DNA of 64,000 bases from Grammothele lineata (lineage: Eukaryota; Basidiomycota; Agaricomycetes; Polyporales; Polyporaceae), in contig NDFF03000370.1 in NCBI GenBank assembly GCA_002150815.3, positions 310,001 to 374,000 on the forward strand, in the 5' to 3' direction. Shown in pieces: positions 47,926 to 61,731 of this stretch (position 1 is the stretch's first letter; each line of letters starts with the position of its first letter). The notes beneath the pieces are model-generated. The model saw nothing but the letters and a program-made list of their open reading frames with translations, was not told the DNA's origin and made no database searches. Made by a program: the position numbers and the translations under genes.

Positions 47926-49105
47926 CCTGCGAAGGCTTATTCATTTGTTCACTTTCTGCGTGAGCCAGAGTGTTGTCCATAGCGGCGTCCGACGATAGGT
48001 TGTTCGTTATGCTGCTAGGAGGAAGGCGGATGCCGAGTGATATTGAGTCGTAAGGGAAGCAGGGCAGGAGCGGGAAAGCGTGTTGGCCTTAGGTATGGGG
48101 GTGGTGAGAGGAATGGCAGATAAAGTAGTGGTTCAAGACCGTCGCCCCCGGCGGGGAGGCGGGTGGTCAATGACCTTTCGGTTGGCCCGGGAGCATGCGA
48201 ACATAGACGCCCACTATCCAATTCGCACGACGTTCTCTCCGCTCTGAAGTTCTTCAAGATGGCCTCGCCGCGAAAAGCAGACTCGATTATCGGGCATGTA
48301 GGGACGGAATGCTCAAAGAGAAAGTATATTGACGAGGATAAATAGAGGATTATCATTAATTGGGTCAAAACGTGACCTACTAGTCTAAGCAAGAAGCAGT
48401 ATTGCCAGGACAATCCTGGGGGCGTCCCGGGCCAGGGGCCAACATATACTGATCTCGTAGATCGTCAAGGGATTGCGGATGGGGGCGATATAAAACATTT
48501 CCACAATCGGAACCAAGTTGCTACGTTGGCCCTTCAATCCTGCTTCGCTTCTGTTCTGGAGGCTTCACATCATCTGTTAGCATATCGCCTGCCTCAGGCT
48601 CAGAAGCTGAACGTTTCAGCCCGGTTTCCGCTGATTCTGACGCCGAAGTATAGGTTGGTGAATGCTCTGACTGGTTGCTCCGGCGCAATGCTCAGGCTGT
48701 CGGGTCGTCGCAAAGAGATCAATTCTGTGGGAACATCAATTATGGCGTGGCTCGAAGGCATGAACTCGAGCCAGAGCCTACCTGAGCGCCTGCCCTTAGG
48801 TGCAACGTGTGCGCAGTGGCCCGGTGTCAGGGCCTGCATAGAGAAGAGGGACGACGGACAATCTCGACCGCGGTACCATCTTGCGACCGGCCCACATCCA
48901 AACACGGTGATAAGTACATTGAGTAAAGAAGCAGCTACTGTGCAAGGAGAACACTACGCCAAGATTAACGTAAAGCAATATCGTCCAATGGTTAAGTCAA
49001 TCACTATGTACTAGATCAGGAACAGCGCGAGGTATCGAATCAAGAACATGACAGCATCGGATGCTATATATCTCAGACGCCTTGGGCCCCAGAGCCGTTT
49101 GAAGT
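47926..49105. other. Spacer between oxygenase copies 3 and 4
   Basis: About 1.2 kb upstream of copy 3 and downstream of copy 4, same strand. A 160-codon open stretch on + (48526-49014) begins at TTG and has no recognisable domain, so it was not called. No repeat found. Confidence 0.4.
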
Positions 49106-49158
49106 TCACGTAAGATCGATGACGTCTTTCTCGTCATACGCCGTCTTCCTACGCTTTG
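49106..49158 (-). pseudogene. Out-of-frame remnant of the KRRKTAYDE...VIDLT tail of copy 4
   Basis: Directly after the copy 4 stop (49159-49161), another frame reads LAKRRKTAYDEKDVIDLT and then stops, almost the same as the in-frame end of copy 2 (KRRKTAYDEREVIDLT). The frames separate at a run of six G (minus strand, about 49166-49171); one base of length difference explains it. This is either a real frameshift that removed the tail, a small unrecognised intron, or an assembly error in the homopolymer. Confidence 0.7.
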
Positions 49159-52100
49159 CTAGTGGGGCCCCCCAACAGACGTCCTTGCGGCCATAGAAGC
49201 AGAAGCAACACCGTCTCCAGCGCGCTTGTGAGTATTTGACATAGTTGACGCTGGGGTAGGGACAGGTCCAGTTGACAGAGCTTGTGGTATGGTGACTGGA
49301 CGAAGAACGTGCGGAGCCGTCGAAGAGGCCGTGGTAGGTTGAGTTCGGTTTACGCTTGGCATGTCAAGGGCAGTGACGACCCTCAAGTAGTTGGGACCGA
49401 GCATAGCTTGCAACGCAGGTTGCGTTAGATTGAGCTCCTTGAGGAACGTAGCGCATGTGGTCTGACGACTCTGCCATTGAACCGGGCCCCACACAATCGG
49501 AGTCTTCTTCGCCTATACGACATAGAATATCAGCACGTGTATACTTCTCCTACGGACGATATGCCACTGACCTGGAGGCCGTAGGGTCGAGTGTTAGTGA
49601 TATCACTGCACGTAATCCCGGGATAGAGATTAAGCTGGCGAAGTTGCGTCTGTACGTGCCCGATATTGCCCGAGCCGAAACGCTCGAACGTTTGCGTTTG
49701 AAGTCTGTTGTTCAAAAAGAAGTCGCGCACCAGCTTGCAAGAGCTGCAGCTACACGTCCACCGTGACTTTGCGATTTGCAGCATCACCATTGCCGCGGAG
49801 GAGTCTGGTCGAGCAGCGCCCATGATCTTGTCTACCCAGTGCACGAAGATGCTGCGGTACATGGCGTCATATCCCGTTGCGAGACTGCGATCGTATTTCT
49901 GTAACAGGGTTCGAACGGTAGGGATAAACTTGGTGAGAGATTCCTCGATATATTTCTGGTCGTATTCCCGCATATAGCGTGTCACGAGGGTTGTGCATGC
50001 TTCTGGATTGTTGTGACGGACGCAGCGTTCGAGGGATCCAATAACCTCGTAATCGTTGACAGTACCGCGGAAGTAAACAAAGGCGGATCCGCCTTTCACC
50101 CAAACTGTGCTTGCGTATCGCTTCAGGAGAAGAGCAATACACTCGTCGTAAATGGCGTTGTCGTGCTTGAACACTTCCCTTTCGGACCAGAACTTATCGA
50201 GTAGCGCCGCAATGATGTCCGACTTTCCGTCCACGTCAACGAGTTTGGAAACAATCCTAATTCAGCAGGGATATGATTCAGAGGCGTTTTCGTGGATACA
50301 AGATAGCACTTACTGAGATAGAGATTGAGCAGGACTAGTACTCAAGGCTATAGCGTCGCACAGAGATTCCACCTTCGCTTTTTGGTCATTTTGGACGGAT
50401 GATGTGATGATATCCAATGCGGTAGAGGTCACCGTCTTCCAGAGATCTGAGAAGCCCGGAACAGCCCCGGAAGCGGTCCGAGCCGAGAGGATGTCGGATG
50501 TGTGGAGTGCCGTGGCAAGGGGTAGGAGGACAGAAGTCGTACGTTGTTGCATGGCAGAGACGTCGATACCATGAGACGCGATAAGGCTGGCAGTAATCGG
50601 CGGTATGCAGTCTTCGTTCTCCGTGACAATAGCAGCCTCGATGGCAGCCTTGGCCAGACGGATATCGGTTCCTGGGGGATCGCCGCCGTAGAAGTTCGTT
50701 TGCGACATGCCCATAGACACGGCGTCGCGCACCAGACGTGCTTTGTCTTTTGCTGGGAGCTTAGGGGCCTTGTACATCTCTGTAGCGAATGCGAGGAGGA
50801 GCTCCACGTCGCCCAGCGTCCGCAGCTGAGGCAATAGACTAGCGATGCAAACAGTCAACGAACGGAGCACTCGAGACGTGGGACAGCACAGGTACTGCTA
50901 CTTACATCTTCTCTATCGTCTTCGCGCCTCCAACGCTGACGCAGGCAGTGAAGAGGGCTGCGCTGTCACTATGGACGGAGCGTTGGCCATTCCCGGCGAA
51001 CTTGAGCGCACCGAGAATCTTCTTTCGCCAGTCGGTTATCCACTTCCTCTGTGCAATAGCGTCTTTGCTCTTGCCCTTTACTTCCTTCTCAAAGGTTTCC
51101 AAGAACGACAAGGAGCGCCTGCTTTCCGACTCGCGCTGCAACATTTGATCGAGGCTACCGTGGGTTATTATTCATCTTGCTAAAAAGATGAACATTAGAG
51201 AAGTGACTCACCAACTCTTGACGGCACTAAAATCGAACACTTTGATACCCTCTATGATATCGGCTGCTTCAAGCTTCGACGTCCCGAGGTTAGTATCGCA
51301 CGCCAAGATGGCACGCTCCCAAAGTGAGACCTCGCGCCATAATATCGCAACACGCAGTACGCTTCGTGCCATTGCCAGATAGGTCAAGTCGGGCCGTATT
51401 CGTGATAGGACGAACTCGACAAGTTCTCTCTCTTCCGTCGTGGGGGCTTGTGAGTTGACCTTCTCTAACTGGTTGCGCGCAAAGAATATCGCATGCGATC
51501 CATGCAGTAACTCGAGGTGGTCGCGATGGGGCCACATAACGAGAACGGTATGGCGATACCCTTGTCATCGAGATGTCAGCACACTTCGCGACTCATACTA
51601 AAAGGTAAAACTCGTACAGCGTTCGAGAGTTCGGCATCCTGTCCCAAGAAGTCAGCTGATTCTGTTCTATCACAAACATACCAGCAATGTAGTGCATCTT
51701 ACCATACGGCTTGTACTTCTGTTTGATATGGCCGTCACCTGCAAGCTTCCCCTCCAGATCCGACGGGATGGCCTCTTTCATCGCGTCTAGGTGAACAGTG
51801 TTGGACAGAGACGTTCCATCGAGTTGAACAAGGTTGATCAGGCGGAGTGTTGACTCGTGGACCTCCTCCATTTCGACATCTTCATTGTTGCCATCATCGC
51901 TGTCGTCCTCGAGGTCGTCATCGTCGCGGTCATAGTAGCATGCCGTGTACCGCCGCTTGTACCAGGGGTTCTTGCGTTTATAACCGTAGTCCATGCTGAT
52001 GCCGTAGCCCTGTTCATAGTACTCCACCTCTCCAAGACCCACGTGGAACCCGTACATCTTCCCCAGGATGCCCACAAGGGCTGCTTTCTCTTGATCCCGG

Positions 52101-53467
52101 CCTTCCAGCTCACCCAGGCACAGACCCTTTTTGACGTCATCGAAGTAATCGTAGTACATGCTGAGGAGGTAAATGATCTTCTTTGGTGCTTCCAGGGGGT
52201 CTGCGTGCTTCCAAGATAAAAACGCGTGGCGTATGCCGTCAAGGATCTCGCTGTCGCTTTCGGGGAGAGGCATGACGAGGTCCTCCCGGGCGAGCTCGAT
52301 AGTATAGACCAATACTAATCGATATCCAGACGTGATGCGCGACATTTGCTGGGCGGTGTCGATACGCCAACCTAATGCAGTGGTCTTGGTGGCACTGGTC
52401 GGACTACAGTCATAGTCGGCGAAGAGGCGTCCATATGTCACCCGAAACGCGGCACCAGAGAACTCGGAAGGGAGGATGAAAGCGAGGGTGGCAAAGGTGT
52501 GGTCGTTCCGAGAGTCTTGAGGTCTATGAGAAGCGATGCATTAGTTTAGTGGGACGCCATGAGTTGTAAACGGACGGGAGCATACATGACTTCAGCAGTG
52601 AATCTACAATGTATATATGAGCGCGCTGCCATCGTAGGTAGGAGGCCAGATAACTTACCGAGAACCGGCCTCTTGGAGAGCGAGATGCTTCAATGTAACT
52701 TTATTCGCGGGACTGGAACCCATGGTACGGCAGACCTCGTTCGCAGCCTTCTCCACGAATGGCAGCCACTGAGCGGCGTTGCCCACGGTCACCTATTAAT
52801 CCACCGACGCTAATTTAGAGCCGTCAACAACGATGCGTCTGTATTTGCCCACCTGTTTGGCATTGAAAACCCACTCGCCGCGTGTGGTTGACCGGGCGCC
52901 GCGCGTCTTTAGCGTCGCAGCGTCACGATCGCTCAACGGCAGACCAACGCTGCCTACACTCTTCACGGAGAGCGCTGGGTTCGGCGCATCCGAGAATGTC
53001 TGGCTGAAAGAAAATGCGCCGCCGAACTCGAATGATTTATCCTCCAAGAACGACCGGAATTCTTCCTAGCTCACGCGACGCGAATGATTCAGGTGCCCCG
53101 GGCAAGAGCCTATAAACCTGGGGGAAACTCACCTTGATATCCTTTGAAGGCTCTCTGTCCAGCTCCTCGTTAGTAAAAAAGTCTTCCTGTTGCTCTCCGT
53201 GCTCTGAACCCGCATCATCGTGCTCTGGAAGTTGGTCGATCACGTCTTCGAGCTCGTCAGCCGGACTGACGGGATCCGGTTTCTGCAGTTTCGCCGATTT
53301 CCCTCGTCCTTGTTCTAAATCAGTATGTGCAAACGAACATAGCTTGCAGACGTCAGCGTACTCTGACCACCACCCCGAGACGCCTTTCTCTATGACCAGT
53401 CGCAAAGATGATCAGCGCCGAAACATTTCGAGAGAGTGCCACTAGCGATGCTCACTTTCGTACGCAT
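49159..53467 (-). CDS. Oxygenase-family copy 4, iron ligands lost
   Basis: Thirteen exons: 53467-53456, 53389-53362, 53314-53133, 53065-52853, 52792-52659, 52603-52586, 52523-51703, 51638-51618, 51560-51212, 51154-50906, 50838-50314, 50256-49572, 49512-49159; about 1196 residues. The N-terminus MRTKRKASRGGGQKQGRGK is an evident nuclear localisation signal, followed by an acidic stretch and DAPNPALSV...SVGLPL. The 18-nt exon that encodes FLPHVD in copy 1 here encodes FTAEVI, replacing His by Glu and Asp by Ile. The distal His is Gln (DTAQQMSRITSGYR), but the 2OG Arg is kept. Later blocks YRHTVLVMWPHRDHLELLHG and WTCSCSSCKLVRDF are conserved. It should be a pseudo-oxygenase. Its start lies about 690 bp from GH5 C, divergently. 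Confidence 0.78.
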
Positions 53468-55919
<2,452 letters not shown>

Positions 55920-56763
55920 GCGGGGCGGGCGCCGCGGTCGCCGCTGGGCTTGAGAAGAGATGTGCGAGGAGCGAGCCGGGCGCGCTGGACGTTCGGTGGT
56001 GGTGCGCGCACGTGGAGCGCGGCAGCGACTGCTTCGTGGACTTGTTCGGCCCTGCCGTCAATTTGTAATGCCTATTTAACCTCAGCTCGGACATGCCTTC
56101 CAGTGCTGTATGCCCGCCCTTCGCATCCTCACCTTCCTGGGTGTGCCGATCAGTGGCTTCGCAAGCACCTGACGTACAAGCTGAAGATGCGAGCCCGTTA
56201 ACCGTCATTTCCGAGGCCGGGGTTTTTGCCCGACGCGAAACCACCCTTCTGCGCCGCCGTCCCGGTCGGCCTTGACGAAGAACGGTGACCGACTCCCTTG
56301 GGTTGCCCGTCAGACCGAGGATGAGCGCTGTTAGCGCCAGCTATACATACCACACGCCGTCCGCCAGGATGGATTCCCACCGGTACGCTAGACGTTCCTC
56401 GTGATCATCTGAAGCCTCAAAAAGAGCAGGGGATATGATTGAGTTGTGTAACGTACGTGCTTATATGGTATGTGTATGTGCAGAGCTGATATAATACAGA
56501 TGAGATAGATGTAGATCGATAGCGAAGAGCATGAGAAACGTTGCTGGAACAGCATATAAATCTAGCGTCCTAGCACGTCACGCACCCTGCGAACAGCGCG
56601 AGATGCCATCGACCGCTGCAGAAGCGGGGCGGGTGGGACGACAGACTGGCGCGCCGGAAGCAGGCGACGGAGCGACGGAGAAAGCTGCGATAGCGGACAA
56701 GCGGAAAGCACGAGGACGGGCACAGTCGTCTGACTCTCCTTGATGACTGCTGATTACGACACC
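55920..56763. other. Intergenic, no gene recognised
   Basis: 3' flank of GH5 C (very GC-rich to about 56040), then mixed sequence down to the convergent Zn2Cys6 gene. Confidence 0.4.
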
Positions 56764-57982
56764 CTAGAACTGCCGCCGCCCAGAGGACCCGAAAAGCCCA
56801 CCCCCACCGCCTGGGGGACCCGCTGACCCGGAGCCATACTGGAAACCTGCATGCGCATGCGAGTGCGGATGCGAGGCCCCAACGTCGAAACCGTCCCAGC
56901 CCTCGTATGGCGGATGAAGCCCATGCTGAAGGAAGTTCTGTTGCTGTTGCGTAGACGGAACCCAGTTGGAGCCGGCGAAGAAGGGAAAGCCTTGCGTCTG
57001 AATCCCTGTGCCGTAGCCAAGGTCGAAGAACCCAGGGCTGATAATCCCTGAGACGGAGCCGGTGTCGGTATCAGGCCCAAGCGTGGGACTGGAATCCGAG
57101 GGAGAGCTGTGGCTAGCACCGCGGTCAGCCATATCATGACTGTCATCGACGTACGACGACGACGTGCCAGTCGCGATGTGGACCGGTGTCGGAGTTGGCG
57201 CCCCTAGAAGGGGGTACAAATATTAGCATATCGATTAGGAACTTGTTAAGGAAAAAAACGGCTACGTACCCTCGCCCGGAGTGGGCGACTTGAAGTCTAC
57301 CTCTGAGGCCGGTGTCATGCTCGCAGCCGCTGGGCGCACCGTCCGTCTCCGCTGCTTGCGCTCTGCGCTCACGCAGGACGCCTCCAACCCGCTCTTGATG
57401 CACCGCTCACAAGGCCGACCTTCGTCGCAGCGCTTGTTGGCGAGTCGGCAGTTCGTGCACTATGACGTTCAGTCATCTGAGGAACTCGGTGGGAGGAACG
57501 CGAGGGCAACACACAGCGATCTTCACGCCCCGGCCTTTACGCTGGCTTCCCTTAGGACTTGGAGTTGATGGACTCTTAGGGAGCTCAGTGGGCTCGGGGA
57601 TAGTGAGGTTCGGAACCGACGGAGCCGGACCCGTTCCACTGTCAATGTTGGGAGCAGCGGAGAAAGCTAAAAGACAGATTGTTAGTTCGTCTTCGCGAAG
57701 TCCAGGTACGACATAGCCGTGCGTACCTAGTTGCGAGCGGTGCACCAGAGCCGGGACATAGACGTAATCGGGGAAGGGGGAGGGCAACGACCATTGGCCT
57801 AGACCGGCACCAAACAGGGCGTGGATGAGAGGTAGACAGGACTGGCATAGTGGCCAATTCCTGATGGCATCCGCATGGTGGCAGTTGGGTTGTGGTGTAG
57901 GCGTTGAGTTGGCAGGGTCGAGGCCGGTCTTTGGACAGGAGGATGCGTCGTGATTGGCAGGGAGCGGGAGGACTGCGTCCAT
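56764..57982 (-). CDS. Zn2Cys6 zinc-cluster transcription factor
   Basis: Four exons: 57982-57727, 57666-57527, 57459-57270, 57203-56764; 341 residues. The third exon begins exactly at the first Cys and encodes C-x2-C-x6-C-x5-C-x2-C-x8-C (CTNCRLANKRC, then CERCIKSGLEASC), followed by the basic linker ERKQRRRTVR. This is a standard fungal binuclear zinc cluster binding CGG-type half sites. It sits at residues about 133-161, after a Pro/Ser-rich N-terminus, rather than at the N-terminus as in most members. The C-terminal part is Gly/Ser/His/Gln-rich and could be an activation domain. No fungal-specific transcription factor domain follows, so it is a small member. Its target is unknown. Two CRE palindromes lie upstream. 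Confidence 0.85.
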
Positions 57983-58178
57983 GATGACGACGGGGGTGAG
58001 GGGGAGGAGGCGCGGGGCGGCGGGCGTGGGTCGGGGCGTGAATCTTGGCGAACGAGGGTGCTTTGAGTTGCTACATAACGGGCGGGTGCCCCAGGACTCG
58101 GGCGTATAAGACGGCTCAGAAGCCGGGCGCGCCTAACACCAGTGGCTTCCTAGTGTGGCAGTTGCGCCACACTCGCAA

Positions 58179-58186
58179 TGACGTCA
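58179..58186. promoter_or_regulatory. CRE palindrome TGACGTCA (proximal)
   Basis: Perfect 8-bp ATF/CREB site about 200 bp upstream of the Zn2Cys6 start codon. A second perfect copy lies 203 bp further on. Confidence 0.5.
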
Positions 58187-58381
58187 CGCGCCCCTGCGCG
58201 GCCTTTTCCACCGCGGTAAAGCCCGGCGAGTGCAAACACCACCCATCAGCACAACCCTGCTCATGCGGCCGCGCGCTCCCTCGCGTCGGCCGCGGGATTA
58301 CCTTCCAAATAGAAATCGTCGCTCTACGGAACGTAGAACACGAGACGTAGAGTGTTTGGCGCCCACCGCTGTGTGCTGGAA

Positions 58382-58389
58382 TGACGTCA
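58382..58389. promoter_or_regulatory. CRE palindrome TGACGTCA (distal)
   Basis: Second perfect ATF/CREB octamer in the same intergenic region, about 400 bp from the Zn2Cys6 ATG and 830 bp from the membrane-protein ATG. Confidence 0.5.
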
Positions 58390-59219
58390 TAGCTGGAATT
58401 TGTAGTGGATGGATAGGGATGAGCAACGGTGACACTGCCGCCGTCCGAGGAAAAGCACGTCTGAGAGAAGCGCGTCTAGCTGGGCAAGTCGCCGACATGG
58501 CACATGTCGCCGACCGACTACGGACTCTCCATCTTCCGCCACCGTCGGCAGCCTCGGGCATTGCATGGGGGGACAAACGTAGCCACGCTGTCAGAGCAAA
58601 GTTCCAGTGCAAGAGCGACCCGAAGTTGTGTCCCGTCGTTCCCCATCCTTGGATATCTCCGGTCGGTGCCTTGATCAGGTAAATGCGACTGCAACGCCGC
58701 CCGCGCGGGCTTCGAAAACGTGTAGAGTTCGTGCCCTGTTAGAGTGCCCTGAAATCAGGTCAGCTTCTCGAATAGCGGTACCCTCAAGGTAGTAGGCTAC
58801 TAGTGTGGCCGACCTTCCTCATCGATCTTCTCAAGCCCGTTCCGCCGCCCGCTCAACTGATCCGTCAACTCCCCGTGCGAGCGTGCGAAGCGGGGATCCT
58901 CCCCGTATGGCAGCGGTGTTTGGAACGGGGTGTGCGCGACAACGTGGTGGTTGAAAAGACGCCACAGGCGCACCACGCCAGCATGTCACATCCGAACCCC
59001 GCGCCGTACAACCCGGCCTCCAACACTCACGTTCAACACAAACCATACGCCGACACCCGTCTGCAGCTCTCTATCGGCGACACCCCCCGCGCCTCAGCGG
59101 TCCGACATCCTCAAGACATCAAGAGACGTACTCCACTCCTTCAAGACCATCGCCGGCACCGGGTACGGCGGATTCTGTAGATCTCCACTCTCGGGAACGG
59201 CGACCCGGCAAGCATCGCC

Positions 59220-60239
59220 ATGCGGCCCAACCTGTCTCTTCTCTTCTGTCTCCTCGCGCTGGCGCACACGTCTATTGCTGCGGCGATCCATACCTCAGGG
59301 ACTCATCTACTTCTTCGGCGTGAGCGCGGCTTAGACGGCTTCGACCTCTTCGGCGGACTGGAGGACCTCCCTCACGAGCCCGCGCTGACGGGCGCCGGTG
59401 GTCTGACCCGCACTCTGGACAGTCTGCTGCCTTCGGCGACCTCGCTCACTTCGTCCTCGGGCGCTACCAGCACTAGCAAGAAGGCCAAGGACACCGCCGC
59501 CCTCCCCACCGGCACCGAGTACTCGGTCATCGGCACCCCCGCGTCCATCACCACACCCACCGCGCCGCCCACACCCGCGCCGCCCGCCTCGACGTCCTCA
59601 GCCACCCCCACCACCTCTGCTGCGTCCTCTTCGTCTTCGTCCTCCTCGTCCGGCAAGAACGAGTGGAAGATCATCGGGGTGGCCGTGATCGCGTTCAGCG
59701 TGGTCGCCGCCGTGCTCCTCCTCGCCGTCTTCTTCGACCAGTGGACGCGCGCCGTGCGCCGCTTCCTCTCGCGCCGCGGCGGTCGGAACGGAGGAGACGA
59801 GGAGCTCGTGCCGGACTGGGAGAAGGCGGAGTGGGGTCTGCGCGTCGACGAGGGCGCAGAGCGCTACCCGTCCTTCGCATCCCTGCCTTCGGTGCCCGTC
59901 GTGCAGTCCACCGGGGCACCGAGGCCTCTGCCAGCTGCTGCGGTGGCGGGAAGGGATGGACAGGTGTATGGGGGAAGCCCCGTGAGAGAGATGGAAGGCA
60001 CGGAGGGATTCGCAGGCGTAGGCGCTGGGATGGGCGTCGGGCTCGGGCTCGAGCGCACTGAGAGCGTGAAGTGTGCTCTGGAAGCTCGGTCGCAAGGAAG
60101 GCACGGTGGGCCAACGCCTCCACTTCAACAGTCGCCTCAGCGTTTCCAGGCATATTCAAACCCACATGGGGGCGAAGACCCCTTCGCGGATGTTTCTTCT
60201 CCGGGGCCCGACGACGTATACGCGGGGATGGCGACTTGA
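59220..60239 (+). CDS. Secreted-type single-pass membrane protein, Ser/Thr-rich ectodomain
   Basis: An intronless frame of 339 residues. A signal peptide (LSLLFCLLALAHTSIAAA) is followed by about 100 residues rich in Ser, Thr, Ala and Pro, with a run of nine Ser just before a GKNEWKI juxtamembrane turn. One strong transmembrane helix (IIGVAVIAFSVVAAVLLLAV, about residues 151-170) leads into a basic stop-transfer patch (RAVRRFLSRRGGR) and a ~150-residue cytoplasmic tail. The plan resembles mucin-like wall stress sensors (type I, O-mannosylated stalk), but no WSC or other named domain is present. I do not recognise the family. Its end is 109 bp from the convergent small gene. Confidence 0.75.
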   Translation: MRPNLSLLFCLLALAHTSIAAAIHTSGTHLLLRRERGLDGFDLFGGLEDLPHEPALTGAGGLTRTLDSLLPSATSLTSSSGATSTSKKAKDTAALPTGTEYSVIGTPASITTPTAPPTPAPPASTSSATPTTSAASSSSSSSSSGKNEWKIIGVAVIAFSVVAAVLLLAVFFDQWTRAVRRFLSRRGGRNGGDEELVPDWEKAEWGLRVDEGAERYPSFASLPSVPVVQSTGAPRPLPAAAVAGRDGQVYGGSPVREMEGTEGFAGVGAGMGVGLGLERTESVKCALEARSQGRHGGPTPPLQQSPQRFQAYSNPHGGEDPFADVSSPGPDDVYAGMAT

Positions 60240-60348
60240 GGGTTCGAGAGATCGACGAAGGCCACGCACATTTTACTATCCACATCTTGTTGTATTCATA
60301 GCTCATTGCTAACCCCCTATTACTTGACGAGATGTAAAGAACCTTGGT

Positions 60349-60659
60349 TCATTGTGAAGATGGGCTCTGCGAAGACGCTGCAGGCTTGGTGGGCTGCTGA
60401 GGGGGAAAGATCTGCTCGAGCTTGTCGGATGCATATATTCCAATCGCTGCGAACGTAGTGATGGCTAGTGAGATACGTAGCCGCGTCTTGGCTGGAAGGA
60501 CTGTTGGGGGGTTGTCACACGAGAGCTCACAGCAGAAGACAACATAGAGCTACCTGCCCAGGATTCAAAGATAGTCCGCTCTTGAACGGGCTTAGTCCGG
60601 AACTTGAATTCAGGCTGTTTCGTCTCGGGGCTGGGGGGTTGTTGGGACGGGCCGGCCAT
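60349..60659 (-). CDS. Small single-helix membrane protein (85 residues)
   Basis: Two short exons, 60659-60554 and 60500-60349, join in phase across a 53-nt GT-AG intron to give 85 residues. The product is polar and basic at the N-terminus (FKFRTKPVQERTIFESWAV), then LPAKTRLRISLAI and TTFAAIGIYASDKLEQIFPP, one membrane helix, then a Pro/Gln/Ser tail. The pattern is like small mitochondrial inner-membrane or ER subunits in fungi, which is inference; I do not recognise the family. The ATG at 60659 was chosen over the in-frame ATG at 60686, which would add nine residues. It diverges from RIB5, about 170 bp away. Confidence 0.65.
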
Positions 60660-60832
60660 GATGAGCAAATAGTGTAGCGGTGGCAAGGTGGTGGTGGGTA
60701 GCAGCGTGAGCGCGCGTTAGGCTCACGGCGCGACCGCGGTCGCGTAGATTCCGCCTTCATCTCGCTTACACACCAATTACTACAAGCCCATCGGGCACTC
60801 CAAGGACTTGTCGACACACCACCACTACCATC

Positions 60833-61731
60833 ATGTTCACAGGTCTGGTATGCCTCCCTCCTCATCGAGTCTGCAGTTCTAACCTCGAGCGATGCGCGTT
60901 TGTAGATTGAGCACCTCGGTACCGTCGTTGACATCACGCGGGACGACGGCGGGTGCGCGCTCGTCATCGCGGACTCTGCACCGATCCTGGGCGACTGCCA
61001 CATCGGCGACTCGATCGCGGTCAACGGCGCGTGCCTGACGGTCGTGGAATTCCACAAGGAGGAGAAAGGGGGGTGGTTCAAAGTTTGGCTCGCGAATGAA
61101 ACCTTGGACAGGACAGACCTCGGTGCGGACTCCGTAGTAGACCTACGTACACTGCCCGGAGGCTCATCCACATATTCTCACAGGCGAGCGGAAGGTCGGG
61201 GATCAGGTGAACCTTGAGCGCGCGATGGGTGCCCATGTCCGATTTGGAGGGCATTTCGTACAGGTGCGCCCCCACTTGGGCTCCCCGGTCCGGATACAAG
61301 AGCGTATGCTGATATGAGGATAGGCCCACGTCGACACAACTGCCACGCTCATCGAGAAAGCGCCAGACGGGGACTCGCTGCGTCTGCTTTTCCAACTTCC
61401 CGAGCCGACCCCCGCGCGGCCCTCCTTGCTCCCGTACCTCATTCCGAAGGGTTACGTCGCAATCGACGGCGCGTCGCTCACGTTGACCGTTGTGGACGAC
61501 GCGCGGCGGGCGTTCGGCGTAATGCTCATCACGCACACGCAGGAGAAGATCACGCTGGGCAAGAAACCCATCGGGGCGAAAGTCAACATCGAAGTCGACA
61601 TGGTCGGCAAGTTCGTGGAGAAGAGCGTGAGCGCCGCGCTGAGCGGCGGTGAGGGGCCTCTGCGTGGACTTGTGGAGAAGATCGTGGAGGACGTGCTGGC
61701 GAAGAGGGGCCTCACTTCCAAATCGCAGTAG
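60833..61731 (+). CDS. RIB5: Riboflavin synthase
   Basis: Four exons: 60833-60847 (15 nt), 60906-61122, 61184-61263, 61324-61731; 239 residues, typical for the family. It starts MFTGLIEHLGTVVDI, with the active-site N-terminus MFTGL(I/V)E formed across the first intron. The first lumazine-binding repeat has GDSIAVNGACLTVVEF and RAMGAHVRFGGHFVQAHVD; the second has YLIPKGYVAIDGASLTLTVV and VNIEVDMVGKFVEK. The enzyme dismutates two 6,7-dimethyl-8-ribityllumazine molecules to riboflavin, as a trimer in the cytosol. Confidence 0.96.

Larger units (their letters stand above)
57983..59219. other. Shared upstream region of the Zn2Cys6 and membrane-protein genes
   Basis: 1.2 kb between divergent genes. 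It holds two CRE octamers (58179-58186, 58382-58389) and a GTGTGGC...GCCACAC inverted repeat near 58154-58173. No coding sequence recognised. Confidence 0.45.

Noticed and set aside
48526..49014. 162-codon open frame between oxygenase copies 3 and 4
   Set aside because: It starts at TTG and has no recognisable domain; the antisense frame is equally open, so it looks like chance.
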